A stretch of DNA of 25,131 nucleotides from a virus. Within the stretch, counting starts at the first letter, position 1. Each line of letters opens with the position of its first letter. The notes under the pieces were generated by a model, which was not told the origin of the DNA, searched no databases, and saw only the letters and a list, made by a program, of their open reading frames with translations. This document shows, piece after piece, positions 7,987 through 16,967 of this stretch. The stretch spans positions 1 to 25,131 of IMG/VR virus record IMGVR_UViG_3300002460_000154; one strand, 5' to 3'. Position numbers and translations under genes: made by a program.

Positions 7987-9387
7987 TTACACCGCCAAAG
8001 GTTCAAGACGCGCCTCAAGGCGCGCAACTGAGATGAATGATCTGCTGTCGCCACGAAAACGTTGGACGCGCCAGTTTCTCATGTGGCCTTGCTGCAACCA
8101 AACTATGCGCTTAGATCTGTCACCTCGCTTGCCGATCTTCACTGACTTTTCTTGGCTCCATGTTTCTCCGTCAACTGAATAAGATGTGCTGATCTGAGGA
8201 TCTTCACCAAACGCAACGCGACCGGTCAAACATACGAGTTCAAGCTCATGGAAAATAGCGCCACGCCCCTCGTTGTAGACTACAAGGGTACCAAACTCCC
8301 ATCGTACATCTTGATCGAAATGCGTGGAGATTGAGTCATCAAGGTAGCCAACAATGCTAGAAGACGGGTGGCCTACTAACCACTTGTTGTAGCACCAAAC
8401 TAGGTCTTTGGCCAGGTACTCTGAAAACCCGACAATGGAACTAGTTAAATGATACCAAACAGGTTCTTGCAATGTTTGAGATGCGGCCGCGTCATACACC
8501 AGAGTTTGATCTGGAAGGCGCACCCAAAGATGCTGGTGCGCTTTGTTGACACGCGACTCCAAAATGGCTTGGGATAATTCTGTCTCAGTGTACGTCTGAA
8601 GTATCTCGTCTATCTCTTGAGTGCTGATTTTTATTGCAGATGCATTGGCGCCAATGTAAATAGACGGGGCTTCATTGCGCCCACTACCCAAGAAAGCCAC
8701 GGCATCAACAAAGGTGCAGGCGCAGTAAGTGCCAAGAGCTCCTTTTGGTACCTGTGCTCCATCGATGCGCTGGAACGGAAAGAAGTCTCCACCAATGTTG
8801 TCAAAGACCTCAATGGTATAACGGTTGATGGCGTAGACCTCGTTGCGAATTTTGACAACGCCAACAATTGGGTCTGGATCAACTTCAGAGCTCCCGTACT
8901 TTAAGGGGTTGACAGAAAATGGATTGTTCAACTCTGTGACAACAAGATTTTCGCCATCGGTGGTCATAAAATAACCATCCACCCAAACAAAATCTACAAC
9001 AGTTCCAAGATCTGGGTCGGTAACTTGCTGAAGAGACGCTCCATTCCAATAGTAAAGTCTTCCGCCTGAGGAGATACCAAGTCTGTCAAATGAGTAGTCA
9101 AGCGTACACTGCCCTCCTTGACCGACGTCACCCAATATGTTTACCGAACCATCACTTGTGATGGACACAAATTTTGTCCCCATCACTCGGTAACAAATAC
9201 CATTCCAGTTTATTGCGCCGCGGCTTGGTCCAGGCCCTACGCCATTTTGTGTCAGTCCATCAGCTGGTCTCAGATACCCATTGGAAATTCCCTGTTCTTT
9301 TGGAACAGGGACCATGTTCACGGGATATGAGGTGCGGAAGTCCGCGACCCCGTCCGTGTAAACTCCGTTCAGAACAGGGATTTGCAT
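7987..9387 (-). CDS. Packaged DNA stabilisation protein, P22 gp10-like
   Basis: The protein has 466 residues against 472 for P22 gp10. I chose ATG 9387 (MQIPVLNGVYTDG) over a TTG at 9429 inside the upstream gene, because the shorter form lines up with the N terminus of gp10 and its conserved FRxxYPVNM and GYLRPADG segments. The body is a beta-propeller-like run of short strands (WVDGYF, KIRNEVYAINRYTIEVF, GALGTYCACTFVDAVAFLG), as in the gp10 hub. Gp10 joins gp4 to the needle and closes the portal after packaging. The start lies four bases after the upstream stop, with a poor GAGTGG site, so coupling is likely. Confidence 0.88.
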   Translation of the reverse strand: MQIPVLNGVYTDGVADFRTSYPVNMVPVPKEQGISNGYLRPADGLTQNGVGPGPSRGAINWNGICYRVMGTKFVSITSDGSVNILGDVGQGGQCTLDYSFDRLGISSGGRLYYWNGASLQQVTDPDLGTVVDFVWVDGYFMTTDGENLVVTELNNPFSVNPLKYGSSEVDPDPIVGVVKIRNEVYAINRYTIEVFDNIGGDFFPFQRIDGAQVPKGALGTYCACTFVDAVAFLGSGRNEAPSIYIGANASAIKISTQEIDEILQTYTETELSQAILESRVNKAHQHLWVRLPDQTLVYDAAASQTLQEPVWYHLTSSIVGFSEYLAKDLVWCYNKWLVGHPSSSIVGYLDDSISTHFDQDVRWEFGTLVVYNEGRGAIFHELELVCLTGRVAFGEDPQISTSYSVDGETWSQEKSVKIGKRGDRSKRIVWLQQGHMRNWRVQRFRGDSRSFISVARLEARLEPLAV

Positions 9388-9391
9388 ATCA

Positions 9392-9859
9392 TTAGCCCAC
9401 TCGGTACCAAGTTTGAGTAGCGATGTCAAACTTCAGTCGGAAGAAGTCATCGGCTCCAAGAGATGCTGGCTCACCAGTCACAGACACGGCCCCATTGCCG
9501 TTGACCGTCAATGTTGTGACCTGTTGAGTGCAATTGACAAGTATTTCCTGCTTGTCCACGCAGTTGGCCAACGTAGGCAGAGTGATCGTGCCGGCAGCAA
9601 GACCTGCAGTGGGAGTCAAGATCAGGTGGGTGTTATTTCCGTTGTCGGTGATTTGGACATTGAAGCCAGTTGATGACGGAGCCGCGTACTGGGTCTCAAA
9701 CTGCTGAACACCAGTGGCTGACGGTACCTGTGCCAAAATGTATTGGGTCAACACGCTGAGCGCAACTTTGCGGGCATCACCATTAGCTTGACTGTAAACA
9801 GGAAACTGGTCACCTGCTGCCAGTTGGTCCAAGGCGGACAATTGATTGATTTGCGGCAT
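9392..9859 (-). CDS. Small beta-rich neck-region protein, unknown function
   Basis: The protein has 155 residues; the ATG at 9859 (MPQINQLSALDQLAAGDQF) has a strong AAGGAG site 9 bases upstream, and the longer open frame to 10087 overlaps the gp4-like gene and is rejected. The N-terminal 45 residues (GDQFPVYSQANGDARKVAL) resemble short adaptor modules often found at the front of phage tail, needle or fibre proteins. The rest is predicted beta strand ending in FRLKFDIATQTWYRVG. It has no counterpart in P22 between gp4 and gp10. It may be a decoration or tail-tip adaptor, but this is not shown by any catalytic or structural motif. Confidence 0.75.
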   Translation of the reverse strand: MPQINQLSALDQLAAGDQFPVYSQANGDARKVALSVLTQYILAQVPSATGVQQFETQYAAPSSTGFNVQITDNGNNTHLILTPTAGLAAGTITLPTLANCVDKQEILVNCTQQVTTLTVNGNGAVSVTGEPASLGADDFFRLKFDIATQTWYRVG

Positions 9860-9872
9860 GGCAAAGTTCTCC

Positions 9873-10355
9873 TTAGTTAAATTCGATTGGGCCGTCTTCA
9901 CCGGCCAGCAGCGGATCCACCGGCTTATCCAAGAACGGATTGTCATATGTTCTCCATGGCTTGTTGCCAGCACCAGCAGGCATCGTGCCTGGAAACTGTT
10001 GCTGAGGAGGCATGGCGGCGCGTGATAGCAATGTGTCGTAGGCCATCTTGGCAGACGCCTTGGTCTCAGTTGCCACGACCTTGCCAAACCCGGGGGCGAG
10101 TTTAATGCCCAAGTTCAGGTAGATGGCCTCATTGGCTGAGTCAGGCACGTTGGTCTCTTGGTCAAGTTCACTGTTTTGTGGACTTGACGGAATTGGGTAG
10201 CCGAGTCGGATGCCTTTGGCGTTCCATGCAGCCATCATGGCATCCAATCGGCGGAGTGCACTCTCAAGCTGTTCTGGAGTCAGGTCGAAGACGTAAGCCG
10301 CCAACCCGATTTCCTCGAAGGCCTGTGTGACGAATTGGCGCTTAGTCCAGCCCAT
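9873..10355 (-). CDS. Head-to-tail connector / tail accessory factor, P22 gp4-like
   Basis: The protein has 160 residues against 166 for P22 gp4. The helical start WTKRQFVTQAFEEIGLAAY, then QLESALRRLDAMMAAW and a later YLNLGIKLAPGFGK are the classic pattern of the gp4 family, which binds under the portal ring and extends the channel. The ATG follows AAGGAG, and the site overlaps the stop of the upstream gene two bases away. The C-terminal 40 residues are Pro-rich and probably extended. Some gp4 proteins also cut peptidoglycan; no such activity can be read here. Confidence 0.85.
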   Translation of the reverse strand: MGWTKRQFVTQAFEEIGLAAYVFDLTPEQLESALRRLDAMMAAWNAKGIRLGYPIPSSPQNSELDQETNVPDSANEAIYLNLGIKLAPGFGKVVATETKASAKMAYDTLLSRAAMPPQQQFPGTMPAGAGNKPWRTYDNPFLDKPVDPLLAGEDGPIEFN

Positions 10356-10357
10356 GA

Positions 10358-10687
10358 TTACTCCTTGGCGAGTGCGGCGGTGATCGCGTCGCTGAGTTCA
10401 GCGTCGGTCGTCTTTTTGTCGAACTTGATACCCAGTTCTTTGGCCTTGGTCTCGAGCTCCTTGCGGGTCGGAGGATCATTGTCCTCAGACTTCACGACAG
10501 GTTTGTCGTGGGCGTCAATGGCTTCAGGCAGCGTGGTAAACCAACCATCAGCCAGTTTGGTATCGAACTCCTCCTTGTCATTGGCGGCCGCGTAGTCGTA
10601 GGTGCCACCAGCACGGGAGTGAGGGCCATGACCTTTGTAGACGAGCGTAGGGAACTGGTCGTCGGCAGTTTGAACTTGTTCAGTCAT
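10358..10687 (-). CDS. Head-region protein with C-terminal HeH/LEM-like motif
   Basis: The protein has 109 residues in two parts. Residues 10-60 ([20 protein letters not shown] ... [13 protein letters not shown]) match a short conserved element common in phage head genes of unknown role. Residues 70-108 ([20 protein letters not shown]) look like a small helix-extended-helix (HeH/LEM or SAP-like) fold, often used for nucleic-acid or protein binding. The ATG overlaps the upstream stop as ATGA, and GGT is spaced correctly. Between coat and gp4, it may help complete the head; no experiment can be cited for that. Confidence 0.75.
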   Translation of the reverse strand: MTEQVQTADDQFPTLVYKGHGPHSRAGGTYDYAAANDKEEFDTKLADGWFTTLPEAIDAHDKPVVKSEDNDPPTRKELETKAKELGIKFDKKTTDAELSDAITAALAKE

Positions 10688-10836
10688 TTCTTGTTACCTT
10701 TCTTGGTTGCGGCTTTGGCTTTCTTTGCCACGCTCAGAGCAATTGCAACTGCTTGCTTCTGAGGTTTGCCGGATTTCATTTCGCGGCGGATGTTCTCCGA
10801 CACGGACTTTTTGCTGTAACCTTGTTTGAGTGGCAT
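10684..10836 (-). CDS. Small basic protein (50 residues), unknown function
   Basis: The start at 10836 has a very good CAGGAG site; the longer frame to 10884 would run through the hairpin that follows the coat gene and is rejected. The protein is highly basic, with [20 protein letters not shown], then an [13 protein letters not shown] helix and a KKGNKK tail. It resembles the small family in which a [11 protein letters not shown] motif is conserved (DUF6496-like). Such proteins are frequent beside phage head genes. A nucleic-acid-binding or packaged role is possible from charge alone. The stop overlaps the next start (ATGA). Confidence 0.7.
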   Translation of the reverse strand: MPLKQGYSKKSVSENIRREMKSGKPQKQAVAIALSVAKKAKAATKKGNKK

Positions 10837-10859
10837 GTCAGTCTCCTGGAGGTTGAAGA

Positions 10860-10877
10860 AAGGGGCCGAAGCCCCTT
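10860..10877 (-). terminator. UUCG hairpin after the coat gene, weak terminator
   Basis: A 7-bp perfect stem (AAGGGGC / GCCCCTT) closes a TTCG loop 12 bases after the coat stop codon and is followed by TTCTTC rather than a clean T run. It is probably a leaky terminator or an mRNA-stabilising end that keeps coat levels above those of the downstream genes. Confidence 0.6.
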
Positions 10878-10889
10878 CCCTCAATCAGC

Positions 10890-12164
10890 TTAGGTTTGGC
10901 TGAACATCATCAAGCCGGCCATCTCAGGCTGCTTGCAGACCACACCAAAGAGAGTGTCCAAGCGGTACTTGGTCTTCATCGTGTCAATGTCGTAGAACTT
11001 CTGCATGACCAGTTCGATACCCTGATCGGTGGAGGCGCGCATCACTGCGGTGCCAGCATCGGACGGGACGGCGTAGCGGCCAGGCAGAATTTCCAGCGCG
11101 TCCTTCTGCCAGAACGGGTTGACGTAGCCGGCAACGGTGTTCAGGAACACGATGGCCGAGGTCGCAGACTTGGTGTTCACCACGCAGTTCTGGTACTGTG
11201 CTGCCGCGTCGTTGGCCACCTGGTTGCTGATGATTGGCGGGCTGATCGTCATGGTCGTGCCGCTGTCCACCGAGATGACACGGAAGGTCTTCAGCTGGCC
11301 GGTGTCGCCCTTGGTGATGTGATGCACGGCGTTGACGGCAGCGATCGTGAAGGCGTCGCCCGCAGCCACCGAGGCGGTGCTGGAAACGGTCACGGTCTGA
11401 TAGCGGTTGTCAACGTTGATCTTGCCGCCCACGGAGGTGCTCGTGGCCTTGGGGATGTAGTAGTTGACAGCAGCGTCCAGAGTGCTGATCGTCAGACCGG
11501 CGCCACCAGCTGCAGCAGCTTGGCGATTGGCGTAGTCCAACTTGTACGTGTCGAAGGACGCGATCATGCCGACGTAGGCGCGGCGGTAAGCTTCCTTGGG
11601 CAGGTCAGTCATGTTCTGACGACCGGCCAGGTTGCTTGCCATGCCGTTGTAGTCACGCGTGCTCAGAGCGAGGTAGCGGTCGTACGAGGGCACGCCTTGT
11701 TCGTTGAAGATCGCTTCAGCTTGTGCCACGTCATCGAAGCCGGAAGCAGCAGCGGTGCGCTTCACAAACAGGGTACCTTGCGCAGATGCCACGTTCATGA
11801 GTGCCACGTTGATGTCGCTCGCCAGTTTCTGCTTGGCGCTGTCACCCAGACGGTTTTCTTGCAGTGCGTCGCGCAACTCCTTGGCGTTCAAGGTCCACGG
11901 CACAGTCTTGCTGAAGCCGATGGTGGCCGGCACAGACAGTTGAGTCATGTTCTTGTACGATGCGGAGATGTCCGTACCAGGCGCACCATCAATGGACGTG
12001 GCGATGTACGGTTGTGGACGCCAGATGATGTCGTTGGTGCGCTCCATCATCGTGGAGTCGGTAGAGTAAGTCGCGACGTTGCGGCTCAGGACCAAGGCGT
12101 CATTAAAGCCTTCGAGGATGTCTTCGAACGCGACGCGTTCTTCTTTGGAAAATGCATTTGCCAT
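10890..12164 (-). CDS. Major coat protein, P22 gp5-like
   Basis: The protein has 424 residues against 430 for P22 gp5. It carries the family layout: helical N-arm, TIGFSKTVPWTLNAKELRD region, spine helix (SAKQKLASDINVALMNVAS), EAYRRAYVG, and an inserted beta domain opened by GGKINVDNRYQTVTVSSTA, which aligns with the VNVDNRFATVTLSA segment of gp5. It forms the icosahedral shell with scaffold and portal. A strong TAGGAG site precedes the ATG. The gene is followed by a UUCG hairpin. The base composition is more strongly G/C at third positions than that of the fibre gene, as expected for a highly expressed gene. Confidence 0.92.
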   Translation of the reverse strand: MANAFSKEERVAFEDILEGFNDALVLSRNVATYSTDSTMMERTNDIIWRPQPYIATSIDGAPGTDISASYKNMTQLSVPATIGFSKTVPWTLNAKELRDALQENRLGDSAKQKLASDINVALMNVASAQGTLFVKRTAAASGFDDVAQAEAIFNEQGVPSYDRYLALSTRDYNGMASNLAGRQNMTDLPKEAYRRAYVGMIASFDTYKLDYANRQAAAAGGAGLTISTLDAAVNYYIPKATSTSVGGKINVDNRYQTVTVSSTASVAAGDAFTIAAVNAVHHITKGDTGQLKTFRVISVDSGTTMTISPPIISNQVANDAAAQYQNCVVNTKSATSAIVFLNTVAGYVNPFWQKDALEILPGRYAVPSDAGTAVMRASTDQGIELVMQKFYDIDTMKTKYRLDTLFGVVCKQPEMAGLMMFSQT

Positions 12165-12188
12165 GATTGGCTCCTATTTCAATGTGGT

Positions 12189-13094
12189 TTACTTGGCTGT
12201 TTGCTTCGACTTCTTGTACTGGATGACTTTGGTGAAGTCACCAGACTTTGCCGCCTCAGTGCGCAGCCGCTCGAGGGTTGAGTCCACAGTTCCAGACTTG
12301 TTGCCAGTTCCCTGGACAGTGCGTTCCGGTGCTGTGGCTGCTTTGCGTTGCGTAACTTTCAATTGAGTCTCCAGTTTAGCCACCGCGAAAGCAAATTTCA
12401 CGGGGTCGGTGATGGTCGAGATTTCCTTCGCCTTCTTCGGGTTCTTGCCCAGCGCGTAGATAACCAATGCGGGGTTCTCAGCTCCTTGAAGCACGATGCC
12501 TTGCTGGGTAACGTTGAAGACATCTTGGGCTACTGCCTCGGCGTCATCAAAGTCCTTCACCTTCAGTGCGGTTTTTGCCGCGCCATAGGCATCCAGTTTG
12601 GCTTGCCAAGCTTTCTGCTGCTCTTTCTGAGCGGCTTCGGCTTGGACGGCAGCTTGATCGGCTTCCCGTTTCCGGTCGTACCAGGCTGTCAGTGCTTGCT
12701 CGAACTTCTCAGTGTCATAGTCGTGGTCTTCAAGAGTGGGTTTCTTGCCCAGGGCTGCCGGCTTGGTCTCAGCTGCCTTGGTGGCTGTCAACTTCTCTTC
12801 AAGTTCACGGATGCGACGCTTGTCCTCGCGGTTGGTCTTGCGCAGTTCACGTACCCATTCAGGCGCATGAGCCTCTTCCTCGGTGGGTGGCGCTTCCTCA
12901 CCAATGGTCACGACAACGTCGTCAGACTCAGCGGTAGTTTCCTGGTTGCCTTCACCTTCGTTGTCATCGGACTGGGTTTCGTCTGTGGTCTGTTCACCAC
13001 CTTCTTCGCCCTCGCCGTCCACAACCGTGGTTTCGTCGTCCAAGGTTACCACTTCATCGTCTGTCGTTGCCTGACCGTCTGCCTTTTTGTTCAT
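12189..13094 (-). CDS. Scaffold protein
   Basis: This 301-residue protein lies between portal and coat, the usual scaffold position. The first 90 residues are extremely acidic (Asp/Glu/Thr runs), followed by a long charged coiled coil (residues about 95-200, with AAQKEQQKAWQAKLDAYGAA) and a basic C terminus ending in VIQYKKSKQTAK. A basic helical C terminus is what P22 gp8 uses to bind coat. The ATG at 13094 is preferred; a TTG six codons upstream is also open, and neither has a strong ribosome site. It should leave the procapsid during packaging. Confidence 0.8.
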   Translation of the reverse strand: MNKKADGQATTDDEVVTLDDETTVVDGEGEEGGEQTTDETQSDDNEGEGNQETTAESDDVVVTIGEEAPPTEEEAHAPEWVRELRKTNREDKRRIRELEEKLTATKAAETKPAALGKKPTLEDHDYDTEKFEQALTAWYDRKREADQAAVQAEAAQKEQQKAWQAKLDAYGAAKTALKVKDFDDAEAVAQDVFNVTQQGIVLQGAENPALVIYALGKNPKKAKEISTITDPVKFAFAVAKLETQLKVTQRKAATAPERTVQGTGNKSGTVDSTLERLRTEAAKSGDFTKVIQYKKSKQTAK

Positions 13095-13159
13095 TTCAAT
13101 GACCCCATTCAAAACTCACCCATTAAAGCGGCTGGGTGGGAACCGCATAAACAAAGATC

Positions 13160-15238
13160 TTACAGTGGAATGCCAGTCTGTGATACAGTTTCTGCCCCTT
13201 GTGGCTGGACTTGGCCCAAACCACCGAACTTTTCAATGACCTCCATGGCCTGGCGCTGTTCTGACGAGTCCACATCGGCCAAGGTCTTCATGGTTTTGGC
13301 CTTCGTTTCGTCAGCCTGAGCCACCGTGAGGATGGTCTTGGCTCGCGCTTGAGTGGCGTTAGCTGTGGCTTCGTCGGCCGCCGCCTGCAGGTACTGGGTA
13401 TTTGGGTCAGGCTGTTGATTGGCCTGCTCCTCAGCCATGGTCCGCTGTTCTTCCTCTGTGGGTTTGACAACTCCCATACGAAGCAGCTTCTTGCGGAAGT
13501 AATCTCGCACTTCAGTGATGCCCTCACCTTCCATGTTCATCATGGCCATAGCACCCAAGACCTGCTTGGTCTCAGCGTCATCGGTCAGGGAAGCCATGCC
13601 AGTTAGGGCTCGGACCGTGGCAGCACGCTTACTTGAAGACGACGGACCAACGTCCACATTGACGTCGAACTCGGCTTCAGACAGGTCGTTCTCGGTCTCA
13701 ATCTCGCCCTTCTCGTTGACCATGGGCTTGGCCAACTCGACTGACTGCATCTCGCCTTGTGGACCAATGGACTTCATCTTGCGACCTTCTTCGACCAGCA
13801 CGTCCTTGGCCATGCTCAACCAAATTTCACCCGATCGCTTGACGGCTTTACTCATGTTGCTCATGTAGATGAAGGTCTGCATGTCAAGTTTGTTCTGCAC
13901 GAGTTCAACTGCCTTGCCACTGATGTTCGGCTGCAGTTCTTCACCGGCTTGCTGGTTGCCCAAGAGATCTTGCATGTCCTGCTCGGTGATCTGCAACAGA
14001 GCAGCCAAGGCCTGAGGGATCTGAGGCGGCTTGGTGTAGCCGATCGGGCCTGAGATGGCTTGGTTACCGTTGGCATCGGTGATGGGATTCACCAGCAGGT
14101 AGGGAAAGTTCTTGATGTTGTCATCAGCCCACATCATCTGGTGGCCAGCAACTTGTTCAGGTGTCAGGATCGGTTTCTCAACCGAGGACAGAGCACTGAT
14201 TTCACCAAGCTTCGACAGCTGCATGTTCTTCAGGCGCTGAGCATCCTTGGCCAAGCGGACATGGCCCATGCAGCGTTCCACGTTGTCGACGAACCAGCGC
14301 TTGCCGTACATGGGCACGATGGGGATGCACTTGCCAGCGATGTAGCCGCAGTCCTCGAGGATCTTGGCGCCTGACAGGATGTACTTGCGGACACGGCGAC
14401 GCTTGATGTTCTTCTGGCGAACCTCCTTGCTGCCCACTGCCAACAAGCGTTCTTCCAAGGTCTCATCATCCTCGAAGTCAGCGTCCTTGTAGCGTTCTTC
14501 CTCACCGTCAATGGTCTCCCAGACGTAAACGGTCTCGCGAGTTTCCTCGACGCGGTAGTACTCAGCCACGAAGACGACGTCAGGCGTCAGCCAGTCGAAC
14601 TCGTACTGATGGACTTCCTTCGGCCACGAAGCAGGATCATCGCCCCATTCATCCTTGTAGGCTTGGCGCGTCATGGACGTGATGACGAAGCAGCGCTTGG
14701 AGTCTGCCTTGTCTTGGCGTTTGGCGTTCAGGTCAAAGAACACAGACGAATCGGCATCAAAGATTGGCTCAATGCGGATCCGTTGCTTCTCGTCTTCCTC
14801 ATCCTCTTCATTCTCGTACACGGTGCGCAGACGCCAGGCTCCAAAGCCACCGGCCACACCTTCCTCAAAGGCGTTGTCGTAAGCTTCCTCAGCACCACTG
14901 TCCTGCTCATCGGCGCGGTACAGGCCGTCGCACGTGTCAGCCAGCTTGTCGTACTCCTTGCCTTCCTTGCTCACGAAGTCGACGGTGATGCGGTTGTTGC
15001 GGTACTCGTTGATGATGCGGATGACGGCCAAGTGGATCTTGTTGACCTCAAACTTGGGTTTGTTCTCAAACTGCTCGCCCAGCGGACCTTCCCACTGAGC
15101 ACCTGCGATTGAGTAGAAGCGCCGGTCTTGGAGGCACTGCAGTCGCTCGTCGCGCAGGGCAGATTGGATGTTGTCAAACTCAGTGAGCGCCTCCTGGTGG
15201 ATGGCAGCAAGTCGTTGCTCTTTGGATGGTCGGGCCAT
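13160..15238 (-). CDS. Portal protein, P22 gp1-like
   Basis: The protein has 692 residues (P22 gp1: 725). The helical start, the FYSIAGAQWEGP segment, FEVNKIHLAVIRIINEYRNN and DGLYRADEQDSGAEEAYDNA are typical of the P22-type portal group. A long Gln/Ala-rich C-terminal helix (residues about 600-665) corresponds to the barrel that runs into the capsid. Twelve copies form the entry vertex where terminase docks. The ATG has an AAGGA site and lies nine bases after the large terminase stop. A short hairpin-forming gap of 65 bases separates it from the scaffold gene. Confidence 0.9.
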   Translation of the reverse strand: MARPSKEQRLAAIHQEALTEFDNIQSALRDERLQCLQDRRFYSIAGAQWEGPLGEQFENKPKFEVNKIHLAVIRIINEYRNNRITVDFVSKEGKEYDKLADTCDGLYRADEQDSGAEEAYDNAFEEGVAGGFGAWRLRTVYENEEDEEDEKQRIRIEPIFDADSSVFFDLNAKRQDKADSKRCFVITSMTRQAYKDEWGDDPASWPKEVHQYEFDWLTPDVVFVAEYYRVEETRETVYVWETIDGEEERYKDADFEDDETLEERLLAVGSKEVRQKNIKRRRVRKYILSGAKILEDCGYIAGKCIPIVPMYGKRWFVDNVERCMGHVRLAKDAQRLKNMQLSKLGEISALSSVEKPILTPEQVAGHQMMWADDNIKNFPYLLVNPITDANGNQAISGPIGYTKPPQIPQALAALLQITEQDMQDLLGNQQAGEELQPNISGKAVELVQNKLDMQTFIYMSNMSKAVKRSGEIWLSMAKDVLVEEGRKMKSIGPQGEMQSVELAKPMVNEKGEIETENDLSEAEFDVNVDVGPSSSSKRAATVRALTGMASLTDDAETKQVLGAMAMMNMEGEGITEVRDYFRKKLLRMGVVKPTEEEQRTMAEEQANQQPDPNTQYLQAAADEATANATQARAKTILTVAQADETKAKTMKTLADVDSSEQRQAMEVIEKFGGLGQVQPQGAETVSQTGIPL

Positions 15239-15247
15239 GGTGGTTCC

Positions 15248-16573
15248 TTAACGGTTGAAATGATTGGTGGACGCGATCGGCTCGACCTTGACGTCCTTTT
15301 TGAAGTTGATCGGCCATTCGTAGTCGACGCAGTAGCCGACTGCAGTGGTGATGTGCTGGTACTCGCTGTCCTCCTCGAGGAAGGTGCTGCCCTTCTTGAT
15401 CTGCACGGTGGCAAAACCCTTGTGAACGTACTTGGCCTTCTCAATGTTCACGAACAGACTGACTTCGCCCTTGGCATTCTTGATCTTGGCTCGCACAGCG
15501 TTCTGCCGGTCCTTGATGGCTGGTGCCGCGTTCTTTACCTTACGGGTCACGGTCCAGTTGTTGGCACGAAGCACCTGTTCCATCTCGGTGTAGTCTGAGG
15601 CGTGCCCATGCTTCTCACCGGCTCGGCCTGCAGGGTCACCGTAGATGATGACGCTGCGGTTGGTGTGGTTCTTGTACTTCTCAACGAACTCGAGTGACGA
15701 CTGCCGAGCCACTGCGGACTGGAGGACAATCTCGTCAAGGATGTAGAAGTCATTGCCACGACGCACACCGACGCCTGAGCTCATGGGCGTGAAGTTGAAG
15801 TCATGGTGCCACATCAGTTGCTCATTGGGCTTGATGACCTCAGTCGTGTAGTTGTCTGGGCTGTAGTCCTCGTACACACGGCCCGATGCAGTCTCGAAGC
15901 TGGCCTCATACTCTTGCCGGTACTGACGAGGCGACATGCGGCGCTTGGCAGCATCGATCACGTCCTTGGGCAGAATGTCTGAGCTCTTCCACGTGTACAG
16001 CTTCCAATCAGGGTCACCTGAGGACCGAGCATACTCAGCCATCTCGAAGTAGTGGTTCAAGCCGTCAGGGACACCGATCAGCCAGCACCATGGGCGGTAG
16101 TCAGGCTTCAGCGGGTTGAACGTGTCGAGTGCCGGGCTGATGTTCTCTTGCCATGCACCTTCACGCACGTCGGCAATCTCATCGATGACGCCTCCGATCC
16201 AGAGCACACCTTCCATGCGCTGAGGCTGATCAAGGCCGATGAGGCTGATCGTGCTGCCGTTAGGAAGACGAATCTGAAGCTCGGACTCACTGACTGAGCG
16301 GTCACCAAGGACCGAGGTGAAGCAGAGGCGCTTGAGGTCTTGCCAGTAGATCCGCTTGACCTGGTCCCGAGTAGGAGCGGCGACGAAGTAGGGTCCTGGT
16401 TCTCTCATGGCCTCACGCACCACAAAGCGCTTGGCTCGCTCAGTCTTGCCTGACCGTCGCCCTGCTGGGACCACCTTGAACCGCACCTTGTCATTGACGA
16501 GGTCGGTTTGAACGGAGTGCTCAGTCAGCGGGTACCAGCGCTCCATGTCCTTCTGATGGGCAAGTTCAATCAT
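15248..16573 (-). CDS. Terminase large subunit
   Basis: The protein has 441 residues. The ATPase half has a Walker A (GRRSGKT, residues 38-44) and a Walker B (VIDE, 129-132) followed by the expected coupling region. The nuclease half has acidic motifs in WHHDFNF, IIYGDPAGR and the C-terminal HITTAVGYCVDYEWP. It drives DNA into the procapsid and cuts concatemers; the likely partner is the product of the upstream gene. The ATG overlaps the small subunit stop (ATGA), so the two are made together. No insertion or frameshift is seen. Confidence 0.92.
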   Translation of the reverse strand: MIELAHQKDMERWYPLTEHSVQTDLVNDKVRFKVVPAGRRSGKTERAKRFVVREAMREPGPYFVAAPTRDQVKRIYWQDLKRLCFTSVLGDRSVSESELQIRLPNGSTISLIGLDQPQRMEGVLWIGGVIDEIADVREGAWQENISPALDTFNPLKPDYRPWCWLIGVPDGLNHYFEMAEYARSSGDPDWKLYTWKSSDILPKDVIDAAKRRMSPRQYRQEYEASFETASGRVYEDYSPDNYTTEVIKPNEQLMWHHDFNFTPMSSGVGVRRGNDFYILDEIVLQSAVARQSSLEFVEKYKNHTNRSVIIYGDPAGRAGEKHGHASDYTEMEQVLRANNWTVTRKVKNAAPAIKDRQNAVRAKIKNAKGEVSLFVNIEKAKYVHKGFATVQIKKGSTFLEEDSEYQHITTAVGYCVDYEWPINFKKDVKVEPIASTNHFNR

Positions 16574-16938
16574 ACTGGAAGCTTCTCCGCGATCGACTTG
16601 AGTGTCTCGGACACGGCGTCTGAGTTGCCGCTGACGGAAACAGTTTGCACAGCAAGGCGTGGTGCATAGAACGGAGCAGCTGCTTTCGCAGCATCGATGC
16701 GAGTAGGAAAGTCTGCGTAGACTTCTTCCTCCACAAGTTCCTTGCTCTTCTCATTGCCCTTGGCGTCGTACTTGACGACCCAGCGTTTATGCACGATGCC
16801 TTCACCACGGCTGACCTTCAACAACCACTCATGTGGGAGCAATCCGGTCTCCATGGCGGCTTCGCGGGCCTTGGCAGTGACCTTTGTCACCGAGCCTTTC
16901 GGCCGTCCACTGCCTGGTCTTGGTCCACCAACTGCCAT
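16570..16938 (-). CDS. Terminase small subunit (probable)
   Basis: The protein has 122 residues and lies directly upstream of and overlapping the large subunit, as small terminases usually do. The Gly/Pro/Arg-rich start (GGPRPGSGRPKGSVTK) is a common opening of phage small-terminase and DUF5681-like proteins; a helical DNA-recognition part and an oligomerising part follow. It would choose the packaging site. A GGAG site lies 9 bases before the ATG. This is the first gene of the late block, so its 5' leader reaches into the control region. It is assigned by position and N-terminal style. Confidence 0.75.
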   Translation of the reverse strand: MAVGGPRPGSGRPKGSVTKVTAKAREAAMETGLLPHEWLLKVSRGEGIVHKRWVVKYDAKGNEKSKELVEEEVYADFPTRIDAAKAAAPFYAPRLAVQTVSVSGNSDAVSETLKSIAEKLPV

Positions 16939-16967
16939 AATCTAATCTCCACAAAGGTTTTCTGGTT

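Noticed and set aside
9430-10087. Longer forms of the 155-residue gene (to 10087) and of the gp10-like gene (TTG at 9429)
   Set aside because: The first runs deep into the gp4-like gene and lacks a ribosome site, while the internal ATG has a strong one. The TTG start adds 14 residues not seen in gp10 proteins.
10896-12281. 461-codon open frame on the plus strand opposite the coat gene
   Set aside because: It is the complement of a strongly expressed, G/C-ending coat gene; its translation is rich in His, Arg, Val and Gly with no domain and no ribosome site. An antisense shadow.
13113-13159. Terminator between portal and scaffold genes
   Set aside because: Only GCGG/CCGC over a long loop, with a competing CACCCA/TGGGTG pair and no T run; too weak to call.
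12348-13319. 323-codon plus-strand frame opposite the scaffold gene
   Set aside because: Leu/Phe-rich translation arises from the complement of acidic Glu/Lys codons; the scaffold reading is far better supported.
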